From Streptomyces luteolus (lineage in GTDB: Bacteria > Actinomycetota > Actinomycetes > Streptomycetales > Streptomycetaceae), in NCBI RefSeq assembly GCF_029968015.1, contig NZ_JASCIS010000034.1, forward strand, positions 1 through 64,000: a stretch of 64,000 bases of DNA. The letters run 5' to 3'. The number at the start of each line of letters is the position of its first letter. Position 1 is the stretch's first letter. This document shows positions 8,759 to 16,346 of this stretch, in pieces. The translations under genes were made by a program, and so were the position numbers. The notes under the pieces were generated by a model, which saw only the letters and a program-made list of their open reading frames with translations, made no database searches and was not told the DNA's origin.

Positions 8759-9533
8759 TCACCTGCCGCGGCCGCCACTCCACCCAGCACGACATCGGGG
8801 CTGAGGCCCGCACCCGCCGTACGCACGCTCCCGTGCCGCCACTCCACCCAGCACGACATCGGGGCTGAGGCCCGCACCCGCCGTACGCACGCTCCCGTAC
8901 CGCTCCTCTCCCAGGGCCGCGCGCGCTGCGAGCGCGTCCGCTCCCCGGTCGGTGTCCCTGAGGGCGCGCATCAGTTGGGCGTGCAGCGGTTCGTCGTACG
9001 GATGGTTCCCGGTCAGTTCGTGCAGTTCCGGTACGAGATCGTGGGCGCGGCCCGGGCGCAGCTCGGCCTCGACGTGGTGCGGGTGGCGTCGGGGCGGCGG
9101 GACTCGGGGCGGGCGGCGGGCGTGCGATCCGGGAGGTCGGCGAGGGCGGGGCCGCGCCAGAGGAGGAGCTCCTCGCGCAGGAGGCGGGACGCGGTGCCCG
9201 GATCGGCCGCGGGCAGCGCCTCCGTGCCGCGCCGGCTGAGGCGTTCGAAGCGGTGCAGGTCCACGTCGTCGCGATGGGTCGCGAGCTGGTACCCGCCCGG
9301 GGACGAGGTGATCGCCTGCCCGGCGCAGGCGGACGACCAGGCCTGGAGGGCGGCGGGTGCGTCCCGCGGCGGGTCGCCGGACCACGCCTCGTCGATGAGC
9401 GTCTCGACCGGGACCGTGCGCCCCGCCCGCGGCGCGAAGGCCGCGAGGAGCGCGCGCACGCGCGGGCCGCCCACCGGCACGGGGCGCGCTGCTCGTCGTG
9501 CGCCGTCGTGGCGCCCAGGTTTCGGTACCGCAC
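8759..9533 (-). pseudogene. frameshifted SARP/AfsR-type (BTAD) regulator remnant
   Basis: Three frames must be joined to read one regulator. Codons from GTG 9533 give RYRNLGATTAHDE. A shift near 9480 leads into PVGGPRVRALLAAF, the OmpR-like SARP DNA-binding domain, then DDVDLHRFERL and LLREELLLWRGPALADLPD of the BTA domain. A second shift near 9075 is needed for HDLVPELHELTGNHPYDEPL and LMRALRDTDRGADAL. The tail then runs into a 64-bp duplication. Intact relatives activate antibiotic gene clusters; here two frameshifts argue against function unless the sequence has errors. It lies downstream of the asparagine-synthetase-like gene on the same strand. Confidence 0.75.
8771..8898. repeat. perfect 64-bp tandem duplication
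   Basis: Positions 8771-8834 and 8835-8898 are identical. The unit starts with GCCGCCACTCCACCC and ends with GCACGCTCCCGT. The length is not a multiple of three, so the duplication shifts frame. It lies in the 3' part of the broken SARP-type regulator. Confidence 0.95.
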
Positions 9534-9630
9534 AGGCCCCATTGTTCCTGCGGCCACTGACAAGCGCGGGTCGCGCGTGCGATCGGCGGCACGCGCAGGT
9601 GCGAGCCCTGCCGGGAGCCCGCGAGCTCAG

Positions 9631-9689
9631 CCCCCGCTCGGGCAGACCCCGCTCGGCTAGACCCCGCTCGGCCTAGACCCCGCTCGGGC
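9631..9689. repeat. short tandem repeat, about 15-16 bp unit
   Basis: Four imperfect copies of a unit around ACCCCGCTCGGCCTAG occur in a row. They span the spacer between the broken regulator and the stop codon of the asparagine-synthetase-like gene, and include that stop. Confidence 0.7.
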
Positions 9690-11808
9690 TCGACGCGCTC
9701 CCCAACGCCCCTCGCTGCTGCCCGAGCACGCCCGGCGGCGTGATCCCGGAAGGCACCGCACGCGCGCGTGCCGGTGTGCCCGTCCAGCAGGTGCCGCGGC
9801 GGGAGAGGAGGCGGCGCAGCCACAGTTCGGTCGAGACGAGTTCGGCGAGGCCGTCGAGCCCGCCCTGCTCCCCGTCGGCGGCCTCCCGCAGGGCCCGTTG
9901 CACGACGCGGCCCTCGACCAGACCGGCCTGGGCGAGCAGCGGCGCCGCGAACAGGTCGACCAACTCCTCGACGGCGACGCGGAGTCCGGTGCCGACGGCG
10001 GCGGTGGACGAGGCGAGCGTGGGTTCGCCCCAGCCGTCCGGGAGGTCGGCCACGCCGGCGCCCTCCAGGACCGTGCGCAGGATGTCCGCGCGTGCGCCGG
10101 GCTGCACCCTGAGTGCTTCGGGGAGCGCCCGGCACGCGCGGACGACCTGGTTGTCGAGGAACGGGGCGTGCAGGCGCTGGAAGCGGACCTCGGCGGCCTG
10201 TTCCAGGACGCGCAGGTCGGCCGCGTGCCGGGTGAGGGCGGCACGCGCGCGTAGTTCGCCGGGGTGCTGGCCGGGGCCCGGTCCTGGGCGGGTCGCCGCC
10301 TGTTCGAGGCGAACCGATACTTCAGCGAGCGCCTCGCCGGTCAGCCAGCGCGCGGCGGGTCCCGGTCTCGCCCAGGCGAGCGCCGCGAGGGAGGCCCCGA
10401 CCGCGCCCGCGGGCTCCTCGAACCGGCCATCCCTCAGGCGCGCGGCGGCGTCCTCGATGCCGGAGCGATACGACGTACGGGCGAGGCGGCGCGCGGCGGC
10501 GTACACCCGCGCGGGGACGAGAACCGAGCCCTCCGCCTTGGCCAACGCGGCGACGGGGCGCACGAGATGGCGACGGCGCCGGTCCATGAGGAGGTCCGCC
10601 AGGCGCGCGGGGTGCGCGTCGAGCACTTGGCGTGCGCCGTGCCCGGTGAAGTGGTCGGCGCTGCCCGAGGCGAGGCGGGCGCGGTGGCGTGCGGCGGTCA
10701 CCAGGGAGGGGCCGGGTTCGTCGGTGAGCGGGCCGTCCAAGTCGGCGTAGGGCAGGGCCTCTTCGCCCGCCGCGACCACCACGTGGTGCAGGCGCGGGTT
10801 GGCGGCGATGGCGCCCGCGCGCCGCAGTTCGCCCTCGCCGGCGCGGGTCGTCAGGTCGTTGAAGGTGACGGCGAGGAGCCGCTCGCCCGCGCCGGTGCCG
10901 TGCCCGAGGACCGTGCCGGGCAGTCCCGGCAGGCCGGCGGCGAGCAGCGCGAGCGTGCCGGACGCGGGCCCTCCGGAGAGGTCGGCGCCGATGCCGGGCA
11001 CAGGCATCCGCACACCGCGCCGCTCGGCGGGCCCCATGCCGGGGACCGGTCCCGGGTCGATGTCCGGTACGTGGCGTGGCGCGGCGAGGCGGGTGCGTAC
11101 GGCCTCGACCAGGGCGTCGCGAACGCCGTCCACCGCCCGCGCGCCGTCCATCTGCGGGGCGGCGACGGCGAGCGAGGCGACCGGTTCGTACCCGGCGATC
11201 TCGCGGGCGCCGTCGCGCAGGATCAGGGCGTGTCCTGGCGGGATGCGGCTCACGCCGAGGTAGGGCGTGGAGTCGTGCAGCGCCTCGGGGACGTCGGGGC
11301 AGGCGAGCAGGGCCGCGAGATGGCCGATGTCGAGGTGGGCCTCGATGAGGTCGGCGAGCGGCAGGGCCGCCGTCGCGTACGCCGTACCGCCCGCCCAAGG
11401 GGTGTGGAAGACGGGGCGCGCGCCCGCGAGGTCGCCCGCGACGGTGACGCGGCGGCCGACCTGCACCACCGCCGTGTAGCTGCCGGGCCAGGCGGTGAGG
11501 TGGCGCAGGGCGCCGCCGCGGGCCGCGAACAGGCCGACGCGCAGCTGTTCGTCGCTGGCGCCGCAGGTGCCCAGCACGGCGATCCTGGTGCGGGCGTCGG
11601 CCTTGATCACACGCACTTCGTCGGGGCGCCAGTCGCCGACCGCCCAGAGCGGGTCCGGGTCCCCCCACAGGAGTTGGGAGCCCACGGGGTGCACGGTCTC
11701 GCCGCCGGCCGTGGCGTCGTAGGCACCGGCCGCGCCGTCGTAGGCACCGGGGGTCCTGGCCGGGCCCGTCCTCGCGGTGGTACTGCTCCACCCCACCAAC
11801 CACCGCAT
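9673..11808 (-). CDS. asparagine synthetase-like ATP-dependent ligase
   Basis: This 711-aa protein resembles the asparagine synthetase B / lasso-peptide cyclase family. The N-terminal third matches the class II glutamine amidotransferase fold (WPGSYTAVVQVG, LAGARPVFHT) but starts MRWLVGW, without the catalytic Cys2. Glutamine hydrolysis is therefore not expected. A PP-loop-like DLSGGPASGTLALLA lies near residue 272; it deviates from the usual SGGxDS because the Asp is absent. A later segment, FLDNQVVRACRALPEALR, fits the synthetase domain. Start ATG 11808 has GGAGG five bases upstream; the open frame beyond it is non-coding. No lasso precursor, PqqD-like or B2 protease gene is seen nearby. 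Substrate unknown. Confidence 0.78.
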   Translation of the reverse strand: MRWLVGWSSTTARTGPARTPGAYDGAAGAYDATAGGETVHPVGSQLLWGDPDPLWAVGDWRPDEVRVIKADARTRIAVLGTCGASDEQLRVGLFAARGGALRHLTAWPGSYTAVVQVGRRVTVAGDLAGARPVFHTPWAGGTAYATAALPLADLIEAHLDIGHLAALLACPDVPEALHDSTPYLGVSRIPPGHALILRDGAREIAGYEPVASLAVAAPQMDGARAVDGVRDALVEAVRTRLAAPRHVPDIDPGPVPGMGPAERRGVRMPVPGIGADLSGGPASGTLALLAAGLPGLPGTVLGHGTGAGERLLAVTFNDLTTRAGEGELRRAGAIAANPRLHHVVVAAGEEALPYADLDGPLTDEPGPSLVTAARHRARLASGSADHFTGHGARQVLDAHPARLADLLMDRRRRHLVRPVAALAKAEGSVLVPARVYAAARRLARTSYRSGIEDAAARLRDGRFEEPAGAVGASLAALAWARPGPAARWLTGEALAEVSVRLEQAATRPGPGPGQHPGELRARAALTRHAADLRVLEQAAEVRFQRLHAPFLDNQVVRACRALPEALRVQPGARADILRTVLEGAGVADLPDGWGEPTLASSTAAVGTGLRVAVEELVDLFAAPLLAQAGLVEGRVVQRALREAADGEQGGLDGLAELVSTELWLRRLLSRRGTCWTGTPARARAVPSGITPPGVLGQQRGALGSASSPSGV

Positions 11809-11840
11809 CGACGCCTCCACAGGCTGTGGACAACCGGGAC

Positions 11841-11884
11841 CGAAGGAACTGCCGGGAACAGAACCCGAAGGAACTGCCGGGAAC
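11841..11884. promoter_or_regulatory. 19-bp direct repeats upstream of asparagine synthetase-like gene
   Basis: CGAAGGAACTGCCGGGAAC occurs at 11841-11859 and again at 11866-11884, a 25-bp period, 33-76 bp upstream of the ATG at 11808. Direct repeats in this position resemble activator sites; SARP regulators, for example, bind direct repeats next to the -35 region. A SARP remnant lies downstream of the gene. Confidence 0.5.
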
Positions 11885-12092
11885 TCAGGTCCATGCTGCC
11901 ACGAAGACGGCGCACGAGAGGGGTGGTGGGAGCGCATGGGCATGGCTCAACGCGCCCCCGGATTCGGACACTTGAGACATCTCGGGGGCGGTCGGCAAGC
12001 GTCGATATTTGGCCAATTCGGCGACCGCTCAGGCGGCGCCACAGCGGGGACGAGGAAGGACAAACGCGCGCGTGCGGCACGGAATCGCACAG

Positions 12093-12119
12093 TCCGGGAG
12101 GTGCCCATCACCTCCCGGA
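12093..12119. other. isolated perfect stem-loop
   Basis: TCCGGGAGGTG at 12093-12103 pairs perfectly with CACCTCCCGGA at 12109-12119 around a 5-nt loop. No gene ends close by and no T-tract follows, so it may be an operator or RNA structure rather than a terminator. Confidence 0.6.
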
Positions 12120-12441
12120 CCGCTCCGCCGCCCGCGGGGATGAAGGCGGCGGCATCCCCCAGCCCACTGGTTCCTGTGCACAGCGGGCCGACCCACGCAC
12201 CGCCCATGGAAGCGCTCCCCCGAGGTGTCCGAGAAGAGCGCACGCGCAGGCGCACGGCCACACACCCGGAGCACGGCCCCTACGACCCGTACTCCTGTAC
12301 AGACAACAATCTCGCCATCCGGAACCGGGCCCCTTAACGCTTGGAATGCGGGGAACTACGCTGGGTTTACGAATGCCGCGTGGTTATGCCAAAGCCGGTC
12401 ATGCCACAGCCGCGGCAGCCGTCTGTGTCGAGGGGTGGCGC

Positions 12442-13887
12442 ATGTCCAGGGAGCAACGCGGGCCGAACGAAAAGCTCGGCGCGGTTCTCGCCCTCGCGGG
12501 AATCAGCAACGCCGGACTGGCGCGAAGGGTCAACGACCTGGGTTCCCAGCGGGGGTTGACGCTTCGCTACGACAAGACCTCGGTGGCCCGCTGGGTCTCC
12601 AAGGGCATGGTGCCGCAGGGTGCCGCGCCGCATCTGATCGCCGCGGCCATCGGCCAGAAGCTGGGCCGCCCGGTGCCGCTGCACGAGATCGGCCTCGCCG
12701 ACGCAGACCCGGCGCCCGAAGTGGGCCTCGCCTTCCCGCGCGACGTCGGGGCGGCGGTGAAGTCCGCGACGGAGCTGTACCGCCTGGACCTCGCGGGCCG
12801 CCGGGCCGGAGGTGGCGGGATCTGGCAGTCCCTGGCCGGCTCCTTCGCCGTGAGCGCGTACGCGACCCCGGCGTCCCGGTGGCTGATAACGCCCGCCGAC
12901 AGCTCCGTCGAGCGCTCGCCCGAGAGCGCGGCGGAGGCCGACACGGCCGCCGCAGCGGGCGAGACGCTGCAGCGCGTCGGCCACAGCGATGTGCACAAGC
13001 TGCGCGAGGCCGCCGAGGACGCGCGCCGCTGGGACTCCAAGTACGGCGGCGGTGACTGGCGTTCGTCGATGGTCCCGGAGTGCCTGCGGGTCGAGGCGGC
13101 CCCGCTGCTGCTCGGCTCGTACTCCGACGAGGTCGGCCGCGCCCTGTTCGGCGCGACGGCGGAACTCACCCGCCTCGCCGGGTGGATGGCCTTCGACACC
13201 GGCCAGCAGGAGGCCGCCCAGCGCTACTACATCCAGGCGTTACGCCTGGCCAGAGCGGCCGCCGACGTCCCCCTCGGGGGGTACGTCCTGGCGTCGATGT
13301 CGCTCCAGGCCACCTACCGGGGCTTCGGCGACGAGGGCGTGGACCTCGCCCAGGCCGCCATCGAGCGCAACCGCGGGCTCGCCACCGCCCGCACCATGAG
13401 CTTCTTCCGCCTCATCGAGGCCCGGGCACACGCGCGTGCGGGCGACGCCCAGGCCGCGGGCGGCGCACTGAAGGCCGCGGAGGGCTGGCTGGAGCGCGCG
13501 CGGGACGGCGACAACGACCCGCAGTGGCTCGGCTTCTACTCGTACGACCGCTTCGCCGCCGACGCCGCCGAGTGCTACCGCGACCTGAAGGCGCCGCGCC
13601 AGGTGCGCCGCTTCACCGAGCAGGCGCTGTCCCGGCCGACCGAGGAATTCGTCCGCTCGCACGGGCTGCGGCTCGTGGTCAGCGCGGTCGCCGAGCTGGA
13701 GTCGGGCAATCTGGACGCGGCGTGCGCCCAGGGCCTGCGCGCCGTCGAAGTGGCCGGACGCATCTCCTCCGCCCGCACCACCGAGTACGTCCGCGACCTG
13801 CTGCACCGCCTGGAGGCGCACGGCGACGAGCCGCGCGTCGCGGAGCTGCGGGAGCGGGCGAGGCCGCTCCTTGTCACCCCGGCGTAG
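12442..13887 (+). CDS. sporulation-associated transcriptional regulator with TPR-like repeats
   Basis: This 481-aa cytoplasmic protein has an N-terminal XRE-like DNA-binding part (GPNEKLGAVLALAGISNAGL ... KTSVARWVSKG, residues about 5-60). The long helical C-terminal half resembles TPR repeats (EAAQRYYIQALRLA, ARAHARAGDAQAAGGALKAA). This layout is that of Streptomyces developmental regulators; I recall the S. coelicolor gene here (SCO4114) as sporulation-associated. Codon 267 (13240-13242) is TTA, so translation probably depends on the bldA tRNA. ATG 12442 follows GAGGGG at a good distance. Targets are unknown. Confidence 0.82.
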   Translation: MSREQRGPNEKLGAVLALAGISNAGLARRVNDLGSQRGLTLRYDKTSVARWVSKGMVPQGAAPHLIAAAIGQKLGRPVPLHEIGLADADPAPEVGLAFPRDVGAAVKSATELYRLDLAGRRAGGGGIWQSLAGSFAVSAYATPASRWLITPADSSVERSPESAAEADTAAAAGETLQRVGHSDVHKLREAAEDARRWDSKYGGGDWRSSMVPECLRVEAAPLLLGSYSDEVGRALFGATAELTRLAGWMAFDTGQQEAAQRYYIQALRLARAAADVPLGGYVLASMSLQATYRGFGDEGVDLAQAAIERNRGLATARTMSFFRLIEARAHARAGDAQAAGGALKAAEGWLERARDGDNDPQWLGFYSYDRFAADAAECYRDLKAPRQVRRFTEQALSRPTEEFVRSHGLRLVVSAVAELESGNLDAACAQGLRAVEVAGRISSARTTEYVRDLLHRLEAHGDEPRVAELRERARPLLVTPA

Positions 13888-14017
13888 GAGTGGGCGTCCG
13901 GAACCGTGAGCGTCCGGCGGACCGCCTCTTGCCACTCCGGCGGCAGTCCATGATCCTTTCGGGTTTGAAGGCATTGTCAGTGGCGCAGTGCACTATCGGA
14001 CCTGGGAGGTGGAGCGC

Positions 14018-15217
14018 ATGACGTACGACTGCGACGTGCTGGTGATCGGCGGCGGGATCGTCGGCCTGTCCACGGCGTACGCACTGACGCGCACCCGTCC
14101 GGGCACCCGCGTCACGGTCCTGGAGAAGGAGCCGGGCCCGGCCAGGCACCAGACGGGCCGCAACAGCGGAGTGATCCACAGCGGGATCTACTACGCCCCG
14201 GGCTCGCTCAAGGCGCGGTTCGCGGTCCGGGGCGCCGCGGAAATGGTCAAGTTCTGCATGGAGTACGACATTCCGCATGCCGTCACCGGCAAGCTGATCG
14301 TCGCCACGGACCGCGCGGAACTGCCCCGCCTGCACGCCCTGGTGCAGCGCGGCCGGGAGAACGGCATCCCGGTCAGGGAGCTGGGCCCGGCCCAGATAGC
14401 GGAGTTCGAGCCGCAGGTCAGCGGCATCGCGGGCATCCACGTCGGCACGACGGGCGTGTGCGACTTCACGGCCGTCGCCGCCCGCCTCGCCCAGGCATCC
14501 GGCGCCGACGTGCGGTACGGCGCGGAGGTCACCCGGATCGACCGCCGCCCGGAGCGCGGCGTCGCGGTGCGCACGGCGGACGGCACGGTGCTGCGCGCCC
14601 GCGCCCTGGTCAACTGCGCCGGCCTGCACTGCGACCGCGTGGCCCGGCTCGCGGGCGACGACCCGGGCATGCGGATCGTCCCCTTCCGCGGCGAGTACTA
14701 CGACCTGGCCAGACCGGAGCTCGTCCGCGGCCTGGTCTATCCGGTGCCCGACCCGGACTTCCCCTTCCTCGGCGTGCACCTCACCCGCGGGGTCGACGGC
14801 GGGGTGCACATCGGCCCCAACGCCGTCCCCGCCCTCGCCCGCGAGGGGTACGCCTGGTCGGTCCTGCGCCCCCGCGACCTCGCCGAGACACTGACCTGGC
14901 CCGGCAGCCGCCACATCGCCCGCAGACACTGGCGGTACGGGGCGGGCGAGCTGCAGCGCTCCCTGTCCCGGCGCGCCTTCACGGAAGCGGTGCGCCGGCT
15001 GCTGCCCGCCGTCACGGAGGACGACCTGCGCCCCGCGAAGGCCGGGGTGCGCGCCCAGGCGGTGCTGCGCGACGGCACGCTGGTCGACGACTTCCTGATC
15101 CGCGAGACCCCGCGCACGGTCCACGTACTGAACGCCCCGTCCCCCGCCGCCACGGCCTCCCTGCCGATCGGCCGGGAGGTGGCGGGGCGCGTCCTGCGGG
15201 TCTTGAACGGGGGTTAG
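14018..15217 (+). CDS. lhgO: L-2-hydroxyglutarate oxidase
   Basis: This 399-aa FAD enzyme of the DAO/GlpO-like family would oxidise L-2-hydroxyglutarate to 2-oxoglutarate, a metabolite-repair reaction feeding electrons to the respiratory chain or oxygen. The FAD Rossmann motif VLVIGGGIVGLSTAYAL begins at residue 6. The family-typical GRNSGVIHSGIYYAPGSLKA follows near 45. The C-terminal AGVRAQAV and VLNAPSPAATASL segments also fit. ATG 14018 lies behind a strong GGGAGGTGG site. A TTGTCAGTGG box at 13974-13983 followed by CACTAT looks like its promoter. Confidence 0.9.
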   Translation: MTYDCDVLVIGGGIVGLSTAYALTRTRPGTRVTVLEKEPGPARHQTGRNSGVIHSGIYYAPGSLKARFAVRGAAEMVKFCMEYDIPHAVTGKLIVATDRAELPRLHALVQRGRENGIPVRELGPAQIAEFEPQVSGIAGIHVGTTGVCDFTAVAARLAQASGADVRYGAEVTRIDRRPERGVAVRTADGTVLRARALVNCAGLHCDRVARLAGDDPGMRIVPFRGEYYDLARPELVRGLVYPVPDPDFPFLGVHLTRGVDGGVHIGPNAVPALAREGYAWSVLRPRDLAETLTWPGSRHIARRHWRYGAGELQRSLSRRAFTEAVRRLLPAVTEDDLRPAKAGVRAQAVLRDGTLVDDFLIRETPRTVHVLNAPSPAATASLPIGREVAGRVLRVLNGG

Positions 15218-15343
15218 GCTCCCCGCCCCGCCCTTCCCGACTGTGTCGAGGTGCGGCTGGCCCCCGAGGGGACCAAGAGACACCGAGGCACCCGAACCGC
15301 CGGAACCCACTCCCCACCCCGGCCCCGTAAAATTGTCCGCACT

Positions 15344-16180
15344 GTGTCTGACATCCCCGCGCCGAACGCCACCAACGCCCCCGATGCCGCCCCGACGGCA
15401 CCGGCCGTCGACGAGCAGCAATCCCTCAGTGCCTCCCGCCGCACCCGCCCGAAGGGCGAGCCCCGCTTTCCGGACGGGCCCGCGCCCGACCCCGCGGGCT
15501 CGCACCACGAGCGCCGGATCCGCAGCTTCCAGCCGCGCCGCAGCCGGGTCACCACGAGCCAGGCCGAGTATCTGCAGCGGCTGTGGCCCCAGTGGGGCCT
15601 GGACATCGACGGCCGCGGCACGCTCGATCTGGACAAGATGTTCGGCGGCCTGCCCGTCGTCCTGGAGATCGGCTTCGGCATGGGCGAGGCCACCGCTCAG
15701 ATGGCGGCCGACGACCCGCACACCGGCATCCTCGCGGTCGACGTGCACACCCCCGGCATGGGCAACCTCCTCGGCCTCGCCGAGCGCGGCGGCATGACCA
15801 ACGTCCGCGTGGCCAACGGCGACGCGATCATCCTGCTCCGCGAGATGCTCCCCCCGGCCTCCCTCGACGGCCTGCGCGTCTACTTCCCGGACCCCTGGCC
15901 GAAGAAGCGCCACCACAAGCGCCGCCTGATCCAGCCGGAGTTCCTCACGCTCGCCGCGCGCTCCCTCAAGCCGGGCGCCCTCGTGCACTGCGCGACGGAC
16001 TGGGAGGAGTACGCGGAGCAGATGCTGGAAGTCCTCACCGCGCACCCCGACTACACCAACACCCAGGCCGACGGCGGCTACGCCCCGCGCCCCGCCTCCC
16101 GCCCCCTGACCCGCTTCGAGGGCCAGGGCCTGAACAAGGGCCACGTGGTGCACGACCTGCTGTTCCGCCGCGCGGCGTAG
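15344..16180 (+). CDS. trmB: tRNA (guanine-N7-)-methyltransferase
   Basis: This 278-aa SAM-dependent enzyme methylates guanine 46 in the variable loop of tRNAs. The SAM-binding motif VLEIGFGMGEATAQMA is near residue 105. The family signature YFPDPWPKKRHHKRRL with the RNA-binding basic patch follows near 180, and the C-terminal TRFEGQGLNKGH is typical. The first 60 residues are a disordered Ala/Pro-rich extension common in Streptomyces. GTG 15344 is in frame and has no Shine-Dalgarno; TAAAAT at 15329-15334 suggests a leaderless transcript starting at the GTG. Confidence 0.93.
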   Translation: MSDIPAPNATNAPDAAPTAPAVDEQQSLSASRRTRPKGEPRFPDGPAPDPAGSHHERRIRSFQPRRSRVTTSQAEYLQRLWPQWGLDIDGRGTLDLDKMFGGLPVVLEIGFGMGEATAQMAADDPHTGILAVDVHTPGMGNLLGLAERGGMTNVRVANGDAIILLREMLPPASLDGLRVYFPDPWPKKRHHKRRLIQPEFLTLAARSLKPGALVHCATDWEEYAEQMLEVLTAHPDYTNTQADGGYAPRPASRPLTRFEGQGLNKGHVVHDLLFRRAA

Positions 16181-16208
16181 GGCGGATTCTTACGGACCAC
16201 GACCGTCA

Positions 16209-16285
16209 CGTGCCCCTTCAGGGGCGCGGGGCTGTGACATGTGCGGCTACGCCACGGGGCGCGACCAGCCACGACGGTGCCGCAG
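16209..16285. repeat. Streptomyces-type dispersed intergenic repeat
   Basis: The sequence contains CCCCTTCAGGGGCGCGGGG followed by CTGTGACATGTGCGGCTACG and GGGCGCGACCAGCCACGACG. I recognise this as a common intergenic element in Streptomyces genomes. It forms short GC hairpins and sits just after the trmB stop, where it may act in transcription termination. Its genome copy number cannot be seen from one window. Confidence 0.55.
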
Positions 16286-16346
16286 ACCAACGACAGCCAG
16301 TGCAAGCCCGTCGCGCCTGTCACACCCGCTGGTTATCGTCGACGAC

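Larger units (their letters stand above)
11809..12441. other. 0.6-kb divergent intergenic region
   Basis: No gene with Streptomyces codon bias was found here, although several frames are open by chance. It holds a pair of direct repeats (11841-11884), an isolated perfect hairpin (12093-12119) and a possible vegetative promoter for the downstream regulator: TTAACG at 12334-12339 and TACGCT at 12357-12362 with a 17-bp spacer. Confidence 0.5.

Noticed and set aside
10264..12441. A long plus-strand open frame running into the regulator gene at 12442
   Set aside because: The upstream part is antisense to the asparagine-synthetase-like gene and has no domain. The ribosome site and homology place the start at 12442.
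9673..12441. Lasso-peptide biosynthetic cluster
   Set aside because: Only a cyclase-like protein is present. No precursor peptide, PqqD-like protein or B2 protease was found within 10 kb.
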